Origin: Labilibacter sediminis
GTDB taxonomy: Bacteria; Bacteroidota; Bacteroidia; Bacteroidales; Marinilabiliaceae
NCBI RefSeq assembly: GCF_005877885.1
Contig: NZ_VCHY01000014.1
Span: forward strand, 80,273 to 144,272
Length of the DNA: 64,000 bases
Direction: 5' to 3'
In this document: positions 27,421 to 37,501 of the stretch, in pieces
Layout of the letters: every line of letters begins with the position of its first letter
Numbering within the stretch: the stretch's first letter is position 1
Program-made: the position numbers and the translations under genes
The notes under the pieces: generated by a model
Databases searched by the model: none
Told to the model about the DNA's origin: nothing
Seen by the model: the letters and a program-made list of their open reading frames with translations, nothing else

Positions 27421-30400
27421 ATGAAAAGTTATTATATATTTATTTTATATATGTTGTTTGTACACTTACAATGTTATGTAAGTGCTCAATCAACTTATAA
27501 TTTTTCATCCATTACGAAGGGATCTAATTTATATGCGGGTAATATTGATGGATTATTAAAGGATTCAAATGGATATATATGGTATCATAGTCATGGTAGG
27601 TTGTTTCAATTTGACGGGGAAGACTGGAACTCAGTTGAAACGCCTGTTGAGGCTAAGGGTATAAAAGGTAATGTTACATTGCATGGAACTCTTGTTGAAG
27701 ACCATTGGAATAATTTATGGTTGGGAAATAACAATGGTTTATTTTATTATAAGAGTAAAGTAGGAAGTATGGAGAGTATTCGTGGTTTATTACATGAAGA
27801 CTCAAAGTTTCCAATGGATATTTCTCATGTAATAGTTTATTCGGAGCATAAAATTCTTTTTTTAGCCGATCAACAGCTGTTTGAGTTGGATTATGATTAT
27901 AATGAGCAGACTAATCAAATGACTGTGATTTCGCTTCAAAAGATTTTATCCGATGATTTATCTCCTTATTTTTTAATGACCCGGTTAAAATCGGGTAATA
28001 TGGGACTGCTTAGTAATAGCACTTTTGTTGAGTATAATCCGGAAACCAGGGTTTTGGAAAGAAAGCAGTTGTCTATCCCGCTAAAGCTTGGAACAAGCCC
28101 CGGTAATCCTCCGGTAGTTTATTACGACAATAATGGTGTGCTATGGATTGGAGCGCAACTATTTGGAGTTTATTCATACCATCTTGAAACAGGAATTTTA
28201 AAAAATTACCATTCGGTTCAAGGAAAACGAATTAGAATAATAAAAGATATTACCGGAGATAAGGATGGAAACATTTGGGTAGCATCAACAGAAGGCCTCA
28301 TTCGAATATGGTCGATTAATGAAAAAACTCATACCGAATTTATTGGGACAGAAAAGGAATTAGATAATTTGTATTTGCAATATATTAACTCCATGTATAC
28401 TGATGAAGAAGGCTTTCTGTTACTGGTGTCGCATGGTGGTGAAATTATAAAATTAGAAGCTCAAAACAGTATTTATCAATTTTTGCCTATTAATAAAGGT
28501 TTTTTCGTAGCGCCTATCTATACTCCATTCTCATTAATAAGAATGGCGCCTGATGGAGGTCTGTGCAAAATTATGAGTTCAAGGTTTAAGTCTAAGGTAG
28601 TGTCAATAAATCCTTCTAATAATGAAGAGGACGAAGTATTTACGATTACAAAACCGGGAGACAGAATTTTGGACTTTGAGTTTCAGGATGCCTATTTGTG
28701 GATAGGGTCTAGAATATCAGGCCTGTCAATTATTAATCCTGACTTAAAAGAAAAAGTACGAAATAATACGAATCAAGACCTACTGGATTTCTTCAAAGAT
28801 AAGCCGGTGGCACGAATGATTAAGCTTTCAGATAGTTTATTCTATTTTATTATAGAGACAGGCCAGGTATATGAGGTTATAAGAAGTAGTAATGGTGTTT
28901 GGAATTGGCAAAAGAAAGAGCATAAACTTCAGGCTTTTACACTTTTTGCAACTCCCGTAATAGGCACATCCAAAAAATGGGTTTGGTTTGCTAATCCTTT
29001 AAGTACCTTAGTGGGATTAGGGCCTAATGGAGAAACAAAAGAGTTTGTTTTAAAAGATGATATATCAATAAGTGCTTTAAGTGAGTTACCCAATGGGGAT
29101 TTATTGTTAGGTTCATATGGAGGTTTGAGGAGTATCAACCTGGAAACAGGAAAAATTAAATACTTTAATAGCTTTTCTGATGTATCAGTTTTTAATATCA
29201 TTCCTGAGGATAGCACCCGGGAAGTGTTTTGGATAACATCATACAAGAAAGTATTTCGCTTCAATTATTCAACAGGTAAAGTAGATGTTCTTGCTTCAAA
29301 AAATGGTTTGCCTAATTGCCGCTTTCAAACCAACTCAAGTGTTCGTTTAAAGGATGGTAAAATTGGTTTTGGAACCTTGAGAAAAGGAATTATGTATTTT
29401 TCTCCTCAAGATGTAGAGTTTACATCTAAACCCTTAAGTGTAAAAATTAGTGGTGTTAAGGTAAATGGTAAACCAGTATCTTATATCAGCAAAAGTAAAA
29501 AAGATCCGCTTTTAGATTATGAGTTTCCTTTTGCACAACAAATAAAATTAAGGCATGACCAAAATTTATTGTCCATTCGTTTTTCAGCCTTGAATTATAC
29601 TCAACCCCAAAATGTAAGATACACCTATTTTATGGAAGGGCTTGATAAGGAATGGAATAATGTTGGATATGCTTTTAATGAAGTAACCTATTCGAACCTT
29701 AATCCTGGAAATTACACTTTCCGGGTTAAAGCAACCAATACACCTGGTGTTTGGTTAGGAGAAGAATCCGTATTTGAAATCTATGTTAAGCCGGCTTGGT
29801 ACCAAACACAAGTAGCCATTTCAGCTTTTATAGTCATTATTATTCTTTTAATGATCTTCTTTTGGCGATTTTCTTTTGGTAAAATTAAGCTTAAAGAACA
29901 ACTTAAAAGAGAAAAGGCAGAAAGAGATAAGGATAATGAAATGCATAAACTCAGACTGCAGTTTTTTACCAATATCTCTCACGAATTTAAAACTCCATTG
30001 TCCTTATTATTCGGACCCTTAAAACAGTTGCGAACTCAGCAGGAAACGTTATCACATAAAGATAAAGAGCGTTTGTTTGATTTAATGTCGAGAAATATAC
30101 AGCATTTGATAAAGATGATTAATCAACTGATGGATTTCAGGAAAGTAAGTAATAACGCCATGAAATTGCGTGTTAGACCTACAAATATTTCTCGATTTAT
30201 TGAAGAACAGTATTTGAAATTTAAACAGGAAGTTGAATCACAGGATAAAACGATATTGCTGGAAAACGCTTCTGATGAACTGATTTTTGGGTGGGTCGAT
30301 AGTGAAAAGTTATTACGTATATTGGATAACCTGCTTTCTAATGCGGTAAAATTTACACCGGTAAATGGGGTAATTCGAGTTATTGTACAAAAAGAAAATG

Positions 30401-31509
30401 AAGGAGTTGTGTTACAGGTATGCGATAATGGTGTTGGCATTGCTCCTGAGCATATACCACATATTTTTCAACGGTATTATCGTGTAGAAGGAGATAAGGA
30501 TCAAACGATTCAGGTTCCCGGAACAGGAATAGGTTTGGCTCTTTCTTCGGAGCTGGCAAAATTAATGAAAGGCAATATCTCTGTTGAGAGCGAAGTTGGT
30601 AAGGGCTCTTGTTTTCGGTTTTATTTCCCAATTGCAGCAACCTCATTTGCTGATGAAGAAAAAGATGAGGAAAAACAGAATGATGAAAATGCAGATGAAT
30701 CAATTACCCGGGTAGCAGAGGACCATGGAGTAGAATTGGAACGTAATAAGCCACTTGTTCTTATTGTTGAGGATAATTTAGATATGCAATCCTTTATTGC
30801 ATCTGTTTTAAAGAATGATTATTCATTGGAATTTGCCGGTAATGGATTTGAAGGGATTGATAAATGTGACAGACTGGCTCCGGATCTTGTGGTATCGGAT
30901 GTGATGATGCCTGAAATGGGAGGTTTTGAAATGGTTGCGAAACTCAAAACAGACGTGCGTATTAGCCATATTCCAATTGTATTATTAACAGCATTGTCCA
31001 GTGCTAAGCATCAAGTCAAAGGAATGGAAGCCGGAGCAGATTTGTATATTCCAAAACCTTTCGATCCTGAGTATTTTAAAATATCTATTGGCAATCTTAT
31101 TAAATCCCGGGCTAATCTTCGTCAACAATTTGGAAAGAAATTAATTGATGTTAAAACTTCTGATATTACAATCACTAAAACGGATGAAGTATTTCTTGAT
31201 AATATCATGAAAATCATAGGTGAACGATTGTTTGAGGCAGAATTTAAAATCGAGGATCTGCATACTGAAGTGGGAATGAGTCGTTCACAGTTCTTTAGAA
31301 AAATAAAAGCCTTAACAGATCAAACCGCTGGAGAGTTTGTGAAATCACTACGACTAAAGAAAGCTGCAGAATTATTAGTCGAACAAGGCATTAGAGTAAG
31401 TGATGTGTGTTATGAAGTTGGATTCACAGATCCAAAATATTTTGGTAAAGTTTTTAGAAAGTATTTTGGCCTTTCACCAACAGAATATGTGAAATCAAAA
31501 AAAACATAA
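27421..31509 (+). CDS. hybrid two-component system sensor-regulator (HTCS)
   Basis: 1362 residues, the full one-protein HTCS layout. A signal peptide (1-22) leads to a periplasmic sensor of Reg_prop beta-propeller repeats (about 25-700, with repeated DGLLKDSNGYIWY-like strands) and a Y_Y_Y domain (about 715-785). A membrane span lies at 797-816. Then come HisKA with SHEFKTPL (phospho-His H854), HATPase with DNLLSNAVKF, DNGVGI and GTGIGLAL (about 965-1050), a receiver with DVMMPEMGG (phospho-Asp D1160), and an AraC-type DNA-binding domain (about 1255-1360). HTCS proteins sense oligosaccharides in the periplasm and activate polysaccharide-utilisation genes. It sits at the head of the sulfatase/GH3 island and is the likely regulator of the shared operator seen before 26903, 38055 and 40594. 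Confidence 0.93.
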   Translation: MKSYYIFILYMLFVHLQCYVSAQSTYNFSSITKGSNLYAGNIDGLLKDSNGYIWYHSHGRLFQFDGEDWNSVETPVEAKGIKGNVTLHGTLVEDHWNNLWLGNNNGLFYYKSKVGSMESIRGLLHEDSKFPMDISHVIVYSEHKILFLADQQLFELDYDYNEQTNQMTVISLQKILSDDLSPYFLMTRLKSGNMGLLSNSTFVEYNPETRVLERKQLSIPLKLGTSPGNPPVVYYDNNGVLWIGAQLFGVYSYHLETGILKNYHSVQGKRIRIIKDITGDKDGNIWVASTEGLIRIWSINEKTHTEFIGTEKELDNLYLQYINSMYTDEEGFLLLVSHGGEIIKLEAQNSIYQFLPINKGFFVAPIYTPFSLIRMAPDGGLCKIMSSRFKSKVVSINPSNNEEDEVFTITKPGDRILDFEFQDAYLWIGSRISGLSIINPDLKEKVRNNTNQDLLDFFKDKPVARMIKLSDSLFYFIIETGQVYEVIRSSNGVWNWQKKEHKLQAFTLFATPVIGTSKKWVWFANPLSTLVGLGPNGETKEFVLKDDISISALSELPNGDLLLGSYGGLRSINLETGKIKYFNSFSDVSVFNIIPEDSTREVFWITSYKKVFRFNYSTGKVDVLASKNGLPNCRFQTNSSVRLKDGKIGFGTLRKGIMYFSPQDVEFTSKPLSVKISGVKVNGKPVSYISKSKKDPLLDYEFPFAQQIKLRHDQNLLSIRFSALNYTQPQNVRYTYFMEGLDKEWNNVGYAFNEVTYSNLNPGNYTFRVKATNTPGVWLGEESVFEIYVKPAWYQTQVAISAFIVIIILLMIFFWRFSFGKIKLKEQLKREKAERDKDNEMHKLRLQFFTNISHEFKTPLSLLFGPLKQLRTQQETLSHKDKERLFDLMSRNIQHLIKMINQLMDFRKVSNNAMKLRVRPTNISRFIEEQYLKFKQEVESQDKTILLENASDELIFGWVDSEKLLRILDNLLSNAVKFTPVNGVIRVIVQKENEGVVLQVCDNGVGIAPEHIPHIFQRYYRVEGDKDQTIQVPGTGIGLALSSELAKLMKGNISVESEVGKGSCFRFYFPIAATSFADEEKDEEKQNDENADESITRVAEDHGVELERNKPLVLIVEDNLDMQSFIASVLKNDYSLEFAGNGFEGIDKCDRLAPDLVVSDVMMPEMGGFEMVAKLKTDVRISHIPIVLLTALSSAKHQVKGMEAGADLYIPKPFDPEYFKISIGNLIKSRANLRQQFGKKLIDVKTSDITITKTDEVFLDNIMKIIGERLFEAEFKIEDLHTEVGMSRSQFFRKIKALTDQTAGEFVKSLRLKKAAELLVEQGIRVSDVCYEVGFTDPKYFGKVFRKYFGLSPTEYVKSKKT

Positions 31510-31672
31510 TTCATACACATATAATGTTGTAGACAACATTTTTAACCAAGGTTGAGTAGTCAAAAAAAATACATTCTTGTTTACGGTAAATAAGGATGAT
31601 GGTATTGTATTGTTTTAAAACTAGATAAATTTTAAAGAATAAATTAACTCAATAATGTAAAAATCAATAAGT

Positions 31673-31717
31673 TAATCATCTATCTCATACAGGAGGATGA
31701 TTACTCCGGTGAGTTCC
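31673..31717 (+). ncRNA. sulfatase leader hairpin motif, divergent copy
   Basis: Eight-base-pair stem TAATCATC / GATGATTA with a 15-nt loop (31681-31695), a 7-nt spacer, then GAGTTCC (31711-31717). The start codon follows 29 nt later. The loop contains CATACAGG. The layout is the same as at 47926-47981 and 52007-52064, also before sulfatase genes. A further small hairpin (CTTGTC / GACAGG) lies between GAGTTCC and the ATG. Confidence 0.45.
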
Positions 31718-31746
31718 CAGCTTGTCGACTGACAGGCATATGACCA

Positions 31747-33336
31747 ATGAAAAATAAATTTAGACACATGAAAAAAATCTTAATGGCAATAGGTATCGGC
31801 GTTTGTTTGTCGATGAGCATAATAGCACAGAAGAACCAGCCTAATATTCTTTTTATTATGGCTGATGACCACACAACACAAGCAATTAGTGCATATGGAG
31901 GACCACTAACTAAAGTCTTTCAAACACCTAATATTGATCGTATAGGAAATGAGGGAATCATTTTTGAAAATTGTTTGGTGACCAACTCCATTTGTACTCC
32001 TTCGCGAGCAACAATTCTTACCGGACAATACAGTCACCATAATGGAGTATATACCTTACCCGATCCGTTTGACAGGAATAGAAACAATGTAGCGAAGATG
32101 CTTCAGGCTAATGGTTATTCTACAGCAATAATAGGTAAGTGGCACTTAAAAAGTGAACCTTCCGGTTTTGATCATTATAGTGTACTAAACGGTCAAGGTG
32201 TATACAATAATCCTACCCTGAAAGTGAAAGGTGTATGGGAACAGGAAGGAAAAACTTTTGAAAAAGCCAGGGGATCAAGAAATAAAGGGCATTCAACAGA
32301 TGTAATTGGAATGCAGGCTATCAATTGGTTGAAGGCAAGGGACGAAGATGAACCATTTTTATTAATGTGCCACTTTAAAGCCCCTCATAGAAACTGGGTG
32401 CCTGCAGAAAGGTTTGAGAACATGTTTGATGGTATTACCATTCCGGAACCAGAAAGCTTATATGAAGATCATTCAGAGCGCTCGCAATGGTCACCTCATT
32501 CGTATAATACTATTCGTAAAGATCTTAAATTTCTGGATATTGGTATTCGAAAAAAGAATGATACACTGCAGGGTCGTGATCGTGTAGAATACGCTTATCA
32601 ATTATATATGAAGCGATATTTAGCCTGTTGTGCCGGAGTAGATGAGAATGTAGGAAAAATTTTAGATTACCTTGATAAAAGTGGTTTGGCCGAAAATACC
32701 ATTGTTGTTTATACAGGAGATCAGGGATTCTTTTTGGGAGAGCATGGTTGGTTTGACAAAAGATTAATCTATGAAGAAAGTTTAAGAATGCCGTTGCTTA
32801 TCCGTTATCCCAATGGCATAACTCCCGGACAACGTAATAAGAGTTTAGTAAGTAACGTTGATTTTGCACCTACATTTTTGGATGTAGCAGAACTTAAGCC
32901 ATCTAAAGAAATGGATGGGAAAAGTTTTGCTCCAATGTTTAAAGGTAAAACACCGGGCAACTGGAGAAAAGCATTTTATTACCGTTATTGGATGCAGTTG
33001 GCAGACCATGGGGTACCAGCTCATTATGGTATTCGAACCGATAAGTACAAGTTAATTTTCTTTTATGGCAAAGGTTTAGGAAAGGCAGGAACGTACGACC
33101 GAAAAATTGATCCATTTAATCGCGAATCCGAGATGATTACCAATACAACGCCTGAGTGGGAGTTTTACGATCTATCAGTGGATCCAAATGAAATGGTGAA
33201 TAAATATAACGATCCGAAATACCAGAAAACTATTGCTAAGCTTAAAAAGCAATTGTTAAAAGAGAAAAAGAAGGTTGGAGATACGGATGACCAATATCCA
33301 GAAATGAAAGAAGTAATTGATAACTACTGGAATTAA
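31747..33336 (+). CDS. exported S1 sulfatase
   Basis: 529 residues. The signal peptide ends near SMSIIAQ; the ATG at 31768 would give a more typical signal, so either start is possible. NILFIMADDHTTQ supplies the metal-binding Asp pair. ICTPSRATILTG is the S1 signature with formylglycine Cys C83, and GKWHLK and TGDQGFFLGEHG carry later metal and substrate residues. S1 enzymes hydrolyse sulfate esters with Ca2+ after conversion of the Cys to formylglycine. The family subtype cannot be fixed by eye. It is followed after 12 bp by a GH3 gene, so desulfation and glycoside cleavage are probably coupled. Confidence 0.9.
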   Translation: MKNKFRHMKKILMAIGIGVCLSMSIIAQKNQPNILFIMADDHTTQAISAYGGPLTKVFQTPNIDRIGNEGIIFENCLVTNSICTPSRATILTGQYSHHNGVYTLPDPFDRNRNNVAKMLQANGYSTAIIGKWHLKSEPSGFDHYSVLNGQGVYNNPTLKVKGVWEQEGKTFEKARGSRNKGHSTDVIGMQAINWLKARDEDEPFLLMCHFKAPHRNWVPAERFENMFDGITIPEPESLYEDHSERSQWSPHSYNTIRKDLKFLDIGIRKKNDTLQGRDRVEYAYQLYMKRYLACCAGVDENVGKILDYLDKSGLAENTIVVYTGDQGFFLGEHGWFDKRLIYEESLRMPLLIRYPNGITPGQRNKSLVSNVDFAPTFLDVAELKPSKEMDGKSFAPMFKGKTPGNWRKAFYYRYWMQLADHGVPAHYGIRTDKYKLIFFYGKGLGKAGTYDRKIDPFNRESEMITNTTPEWEFYDLSVDPNEMVNKYNDPKYQKTIAKLKKQLLKEKKKVGDTDDQYPEMKEVIDNYWN

Positions 33337-33348
33337 AAACTTGTGATC

Positions 33349-35664
33349 ATGAAATTTAATCAGATTAGTATATTCTTATTTATTGGTTTGTTGATATCCT
33401 CTTCAAGTATTGCTCAATCAAGAGCAGAACTAAAGAAGGAGCTTGAATCAAAGGAAGTTAAGCCGGTTGTTTATTGGACCGATAAACAAATTAACCAAAA
33501 GGTAGATTCAGTACTTGGTCTAATGACGCTGGATGAGAAAATAGGACAGATGTACGAAGTGACAGGTGCCGGGGGTAATATTTCTGAGCTGGGAGATGTT
33601 TTAGATGTAAATGATCCTAATTACTATCGTAAAAAAGGATGGGTTGGGATGTCACTGGGTGCTTCCGGCGCACTTACCTGTTATGAGGCTCAGAAGTCAG
33701 CAATTGAGGATACGCGCCTGGGAATTCCTTTACATTTTAATGTAGATGTGATTCACGGTTTTAAAACAATTTTTCCGGTTAACCTGGGGCTTTCTGCAAC
33801 TTGGGATCCTCAATTGGTAGAAAAAGCCGCTCATATTTCCGCAGTAGAAGCTACTGTTTCGGGTGTGACAATTAATAATGCACCAATGATTGATGTGTGT
33901 CGCGATCCGCGTTGGGGACGAATAACCGAAGGAGTAGGTGAAGATCCATATCTTGCAAGCGTTATGGCCAAGGCTTTTGTCAAAGGTTTTCAGGGAGATA
34001 ATCTTGCAGATAAAAATACCTTTATGGCTTGTGCTAAGCATTTTGTAGGTTATGGAGCTGCAGAAGGAGGGCGCGATTACAATACCATTGAAGTATCTGA
34101 ACGTACTCTGCGCCAAACATATTTACCTCCGTTTAAAGCAGCTGTTGATGCCGGAGTAGGATCAATTATGCCTGCTTTTAACATTGTAGATGGTGTGGCC
34201 TGTTCAGGAAATAAGTGGTTAATGAAAGATGTGGCTCGTGAAGAATGGGGGTTTGAAGGTATTTTTCTGTCAGACTTTAATGCGGTGCATGAAATTATGA
34301 ATCATGGAAACGCAGCCAATGAGCAGGAGGCAGCTAAGCTGGCGCTGGATGCTACAATGGATATTGAAATGTCTTCGCAGGTATATATCATGAACCTGAA
34401 GAAGATGGTTCAGGAAGATATTGTTTCAGAAAAGCAGATCGACGAAGCGGTAAAACGCATTTTAAAGTCTAAATTTCAGGTTGGTTTGTTTGACGATCCT
34501 TACCGATACATCGATATTAAAGGCGAGGAACGCCTGCACTGCTCACCGGAACATCTGCAGGCAGCACGCGAAATTGCAGCTAAGTCAATAGTGCTTTTAA
34601 AGAATGATCCGATTGATGATGCACAAATGCCGTTATTGCCTTTGCGTGATGACTATAAATCAGTTGCTTTGATTGGTCCTTTTGCCAAAACCAGGAACTT
34701 ACAAGGGGCCTGGGCCTGGGGTAAGATGAACAAAATGGTAACGGTTAAAAAAGGATTTGAAAATAGGTTAGGTGACAAGGTTGATTTAAAAGTTGTAGAA
34801 GGGGTACATTCAAGAACACAAAAGGCTACAGGTATTGAGGAAGCCGTTGAAGCAGCTAAAGCATCAGAAATTATTGTACTGTGTTTAGGAGAACCTCAAA
34901 CCATGTCAGGAGAAGCGAAGTCTCGCGCAGAATTAGATTTACCTGGCGATCAAAAAAAATTAGCTGAAGAAATATTGAAATTGGGAAAACCTACAGTGTT
35001 AGTTATTTTTAGTGGAAGACCTTTAGTGCTTACCTGGTATCATGAACATTTCCCAACTATACTGAACGCATGGTTCCCGGGTACCGAAGCAGGTAATGCC
35101 CTGGCAGATGTTTTATGGGGTGATGTTAATCCTTCCGCTAAATTAACCAGTAGTTTTCCATATCATGTTGGCCAGTTGCCTATTTATTACAATCATTTGC
35201 TAACGGGCAGACCAGCCAGTAAGGTGTTGGGTAACAAAAATTTTATTTCTAAATACCTTGATGTTCCTAATGAACCACTTTATCCATTCGGACATGGATT
35301 AAGCTACACAACCTATGAATATTCAAACCTGACATTATCGTCAGACCGATTAAAAAAAGGTGGAGAGTTAGAAGTTAGCTTAAAAGTAACAAATACAGGA
35401 ACACGTGCAGGAGAAGAAATTGTTCAGCTGTATACACGGGATATGGTGGGTAGTGTTTCTCGTCCTGTTAAAGAGTTGAAAGGATTTCAAAAGATAAAGC
35501 TGGCCGCTGGAGAATCAAAAAAAGTAGTTTTTACTTTAACAGAAGAAGACTTAAAGTTTTGGACATACAATATGCAATATGAATCAGAACCCGGACAGTT
35601 TAAAGTTTTTGTTGGAGGTAGTTCTGCAGATTGTTTGGAAAAAGAGTTTGAATTAATAAAGTAA
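33349..35664 (+). CDS. GH3 beta-glycosidase, BglX-like
   Basis: 771 residues from the ATG at 33349 (a GTG two codons earlier is less likely). The signal peptide ends at SSIAQ. The (beta/alpha)8 domain carries ACAKHFVGYG and the nucleophile in GIFLSDFNA (D309). The second domain has SGEAKSRAELDLPG, where the acid/base Glu of BglX-type enzymes lies. PFGHGLSYTTYEYS leads to the C-terminal fibronectin-III-like domain. It removes beta-linked terminal sugars (glucose, xylose or similar) in the periplasm. It is the middle gene of a sulfatase-GH3-lipoprotein set. Confidence 0.9.
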   Translation: MKFNQISIFLFIGLLISSSSIAQSRAELKKELESKEVKPVVYWTDKQINQKVDSVLGLMTLDEKIGQMYEVTGAGGNISELGDVLDVNDPNYYRKKGWVGMSLGASGALTCYEAQKSAIEDTRLGIPLHFNVDVIHGFKTIFPVNLGLSATWDPQLVEKAAHISAVEATVSGVTINNAPMIDVCRDPRWGRITEGVGEDPYLASVMAKAFVKGFQGDNLADKNTFMACAKHFVGYGAAEGGRDYNTIEVSERTLRQTYLPPFKAAVDAGVGSIMPAFNIVDGVACSGNKWLMKDVAREEWGFEGIFLSDFNAVHEIMNHGNAANEQEAAKLALDATMDIEMSSQVYIMNLKKMVQEDIVSEKQIDEAVKRILKSKFQVGLFDDPYRYIDIKGEERLHCSPEHLQAAREIAAKSIVLLKNDPIDDAQMPLLPLRDDYKSVALIGPFAKTRNLQGAWAWGKMNKMVTVKKGFENRLGDKVDLKVVEGVHSRTQKATGIEEAVEAAKASEIIVLCLGEPQTMSGEAKSRAELDLPGDQKKLAEEILKLGKPTVLVIFSGRPLVLTWYHEHFPTILNAWFPGTEAGNALADVLWGDVNPSAKLTSSFPYHVGQLPIYYNHLLTGRPASKVLGNKNFISKYLDVPNEPLYPFGHGLSYTTYEYSNLTLSSDRLKKGGELEVSLKVTNTGTRAGEEIVQLYTRDMVGSVSRPVKELKGFQKIKLAAGESKKVVFTLTEEDLKFWTYNMQYESEPGQFKVFVGGSSADCLEKEFELIK

Positions 35665-35669
35665 AAGAG

Positions 35670-36059
35670 ATGTTTAAAAATTGGGTTTTATTTATTGTGG
35701 CTGTATTGAGCTTATCAATACTGTCATGTTCATCAAAGGATGCCAAAACTTTAAAGTCAGAACAGTTTGCAGGGCAATGGGATATAACAATTAAGAAACT
35801 ACCTAAAGTTGGAGATCAACTATTGTCTGCAACCTTTAGTATGCAGGATACTATTTTAACCGGTTCTTTTATCGATAGTGAGAATAATAACATCACGTTT
35901 GATAAGATTGAAATTGAAGGAAATGAGATGGTATGTAGCTATGTTTGGGATGGACACAATGTAAAATTTAATGTTGAAATGGATCCAAATAATCCGAATA
36001 TTTTAAAAGGGAGATTTATGAGACTTTTTAAAGTGGAAGCAGTAAGAGAAATTAATTAA
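35670..36059 (+). CDS. small lipoprotein, paralogue of the 26903 protein
   Basis: 129 residues. A lipoprotein signal ends at LSILSCSSK, so the Cys at about residue 20 is lipidated. The mature part FAGQWDITIKKLPKVGDQ and later SFIDSENNNITFDKIEIEGNEM have the same order of strands as the 26903 protein. The gene starts 5 bp after the GH3 stop and so belongs to its operon, with a terminator 22 bp after its stop. No catalytic motif is visible. A role in holding substrate or enzyme at the membrane is possible but unsupported. Confidence 0.65.
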   Translation: MFKNWVLFIVAVLSLSILSCSSKDAKTLKSEQFAGQWDITIKKLPKVGDQLLSATFSMQDTILTGSFIDSENNNITFDKIEIEGNEMVCSYVWDGHNVKFNVEMDPNNPNILKGRFMRLFKVEAVREIN

Positions 36060-36080
36060 GTTGTATTAGTGTGGATATGA

Positions 36081-36119
36081 AAGAGGGTGTCTCAAATAAT
36101 CGAGATACTCTCTTTTTTT
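36081..36119 (+). terminator. intrinsic terminator after the lipoprotein gene
   Basis: Thirteen-base-pair stem AAGAGGGTGTCTC / GAGATACTCTCTT with two G-U pairs, 8-nt loop, then a T run. Confidence 0.85.
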
Positions 36120-36123
36120 CGTT

Positions 36124-36320
36124 GACTCTGTCACAATTAAGGGGTGAGCTCCTTCCAAAGTACTTGATAATATTAATTTGAAACCACAAGGTGGTTCAAT
36201 AATAATAGCGACGTGTGTGAACCCGTGGATTGGACATCATGTATATCCAACCCTGAATTGGGTTGAACATCTCACACAAGGGCTCAACTCCTATATTGTT
36301 TGTTTCATAGTCATGGAGCC
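36124..36320. repeat. CTGTCACA-ended intergenic element, copy 1
   Basis: Starts CTCTGTCACAATTA and contains short hairpins AACCACAAGGTGGTT and CAACCCTGAATTGGGTTG joined by TCAATAATAATAGC. The same order of blocks recurs at 37502-37707, so it is a dispersed repeat. The right end is degenerate (GTCATGGAGCC). It fills the gap before the gene at 36360. Confidence 0.6.
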
Positions 36321-36359
36321 ATTTCAATTAAAATGAATTAACAATTAAAAATATATTCA

Positions 36360-37373
36360 ATGAAAATCTATATTATTGGAGGAACAGGTTTGTTAGGATC
36401 TGCAAGTGCAGCTGAATTAATTCATCGTGGTCATAGTATACGATCAGTGGCATTGCCTCCTGTGCCGACAAATTCAGGTATCCCATCAGAAATGGAGTTG
36501 GTTTTGGGTAATTATATCACCATGAGTGATGAAGAAATTAAAGAACAAATGAGCGGGTGCGATGCCATGATTTTTGCTGCGGGGGTGGATGAGAGAATAG
36601 AGTTTGAGGCTCCAGTGCTTGAGCATTATAAGAAATACAATATAACTCCTCTTGAACGCTTGCTTCGTATTGGAAAACAATCAGGTATTAAACGTACAGT
36701 TATCATGGGATCTTACTTTGCTTATTTTGCAAAGAAATGGCCTGAATTGAAATTAACGAACCATCACCCGTATATCAAAAGCCGAATTATGCAAGAGGAA
36801 ATGGCCATGTCGTTTAATGGTGATGGAATGGATGTAATGGTTCTTGAACTCCCTTATATTTTTGGTACTCAACCCGGGCGTAAACCGGTATGGACTTTTC
36901 TGGTTGAACTTATACAAGGAATGAAAGGTGCGACTTTTTATAGTAAAGGAGGAACTACTATGGTCACTGTTCGTCAGGTGGCACAGGCTGTTGCCGGTGC
37001 AATCGAAATGGGAAAAGGAGGTACATGTTATCCGGTTGGATGGTTTAATATGTCCTGGAAAGAAATGCTATCAATTTTTCATAAATATATGGATGTACCT
37101 AAACGAAAAGTTTTTACAATACCAACGTTCTTACTTCGATTGCATGGTAAAAAGATGATGAAAGATATGATGAGCAAAGGGATTGATCCCGGCCTTGATG
37201 TGGTTAGGTTTGCAGATGTTCAAACAGCCAATACTTTTATTGAAAGGTCCATTGCCAGAGATGAGTTAGGTGTAACTGATGATAATATTGATGTAGCCAT
37301 AGGTGATTCCGTAAAACTTTGTTTGGATGATTTATTGGGAGCGCAAAAGTTAATTGATATGAAACCAGAGTAA
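36360..37373 (+). CDS. extended SDR, NAD(P)-dependent epimerase/reductase-like
   Basis: 337 residues with an N-terminal Rossmann motif IIGGTGLLGSAS. Residue HHPYIKSRIMQEE is the region of the usual YxxxK pair, but here the spacing is not canonical, so catalysis may differ (atypical SDR). ELPYIFGTQPGRKP is the usual post-catalytic strand. There is no signal peptide, so it acts in the cytoplasm. The gene stands alone between two copies of a repeat element, in the middle of the sulfatase/GH3 island. A second SDR (44483) is also in the island. Possible roles are oxidation or epimerisation of a released sugar; the substrate is unknown. Confidence 0.7.
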   Translation: MKIYIIGGTGLLGSASAAELIHRGHSIRSVALPPVPTNSGIPSEMELVLGNYITMSDEEIKEQMSGCDAMIFAAGVDERIEFEAPVLEHYKKYNITPLERLLRIGKQSGIKRTVIMGSYFAYFAKKWPELKLTNHHPYIKSRIMQEEMAMSFNGDGMDVMVLELPYIFGTQPGRKPVWTFLVELIQGMKGATFYSKGGTTMVTVRQVAQAVAGAIEMGKGGTCYPVGWFNMSWKEMLSIFHKYMDVPKRKVFTIPTFLLRLHGKKMMKDMMSKGIDPGLDVVRFADVQTANTFIERSIARDELGVTDDNIDVAIGDSVKLCLDDLLGAQKLIDMKPE

Positions 37374-37501
37374 ATATGTTTAAAAATAAGACTCATTTTA
37401 ATGTAGTATTGGTATTAGAAGTACCTGCAGGAAAACGCTTGTTTTGTCAAGTGTTATCTGCAAATTCTATATAAAGTAATAAAGTAGGTGAAAATTTATA
37501 G

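Noticed and set aside
31673..31745. Known riboswitch class before the first sulfatase
   Set aside because: No consensus core of a class I can recall (SAM, cobalamin, TPP, c-di-GMP) could be matched, so it is described only as an unnamed leader motif.
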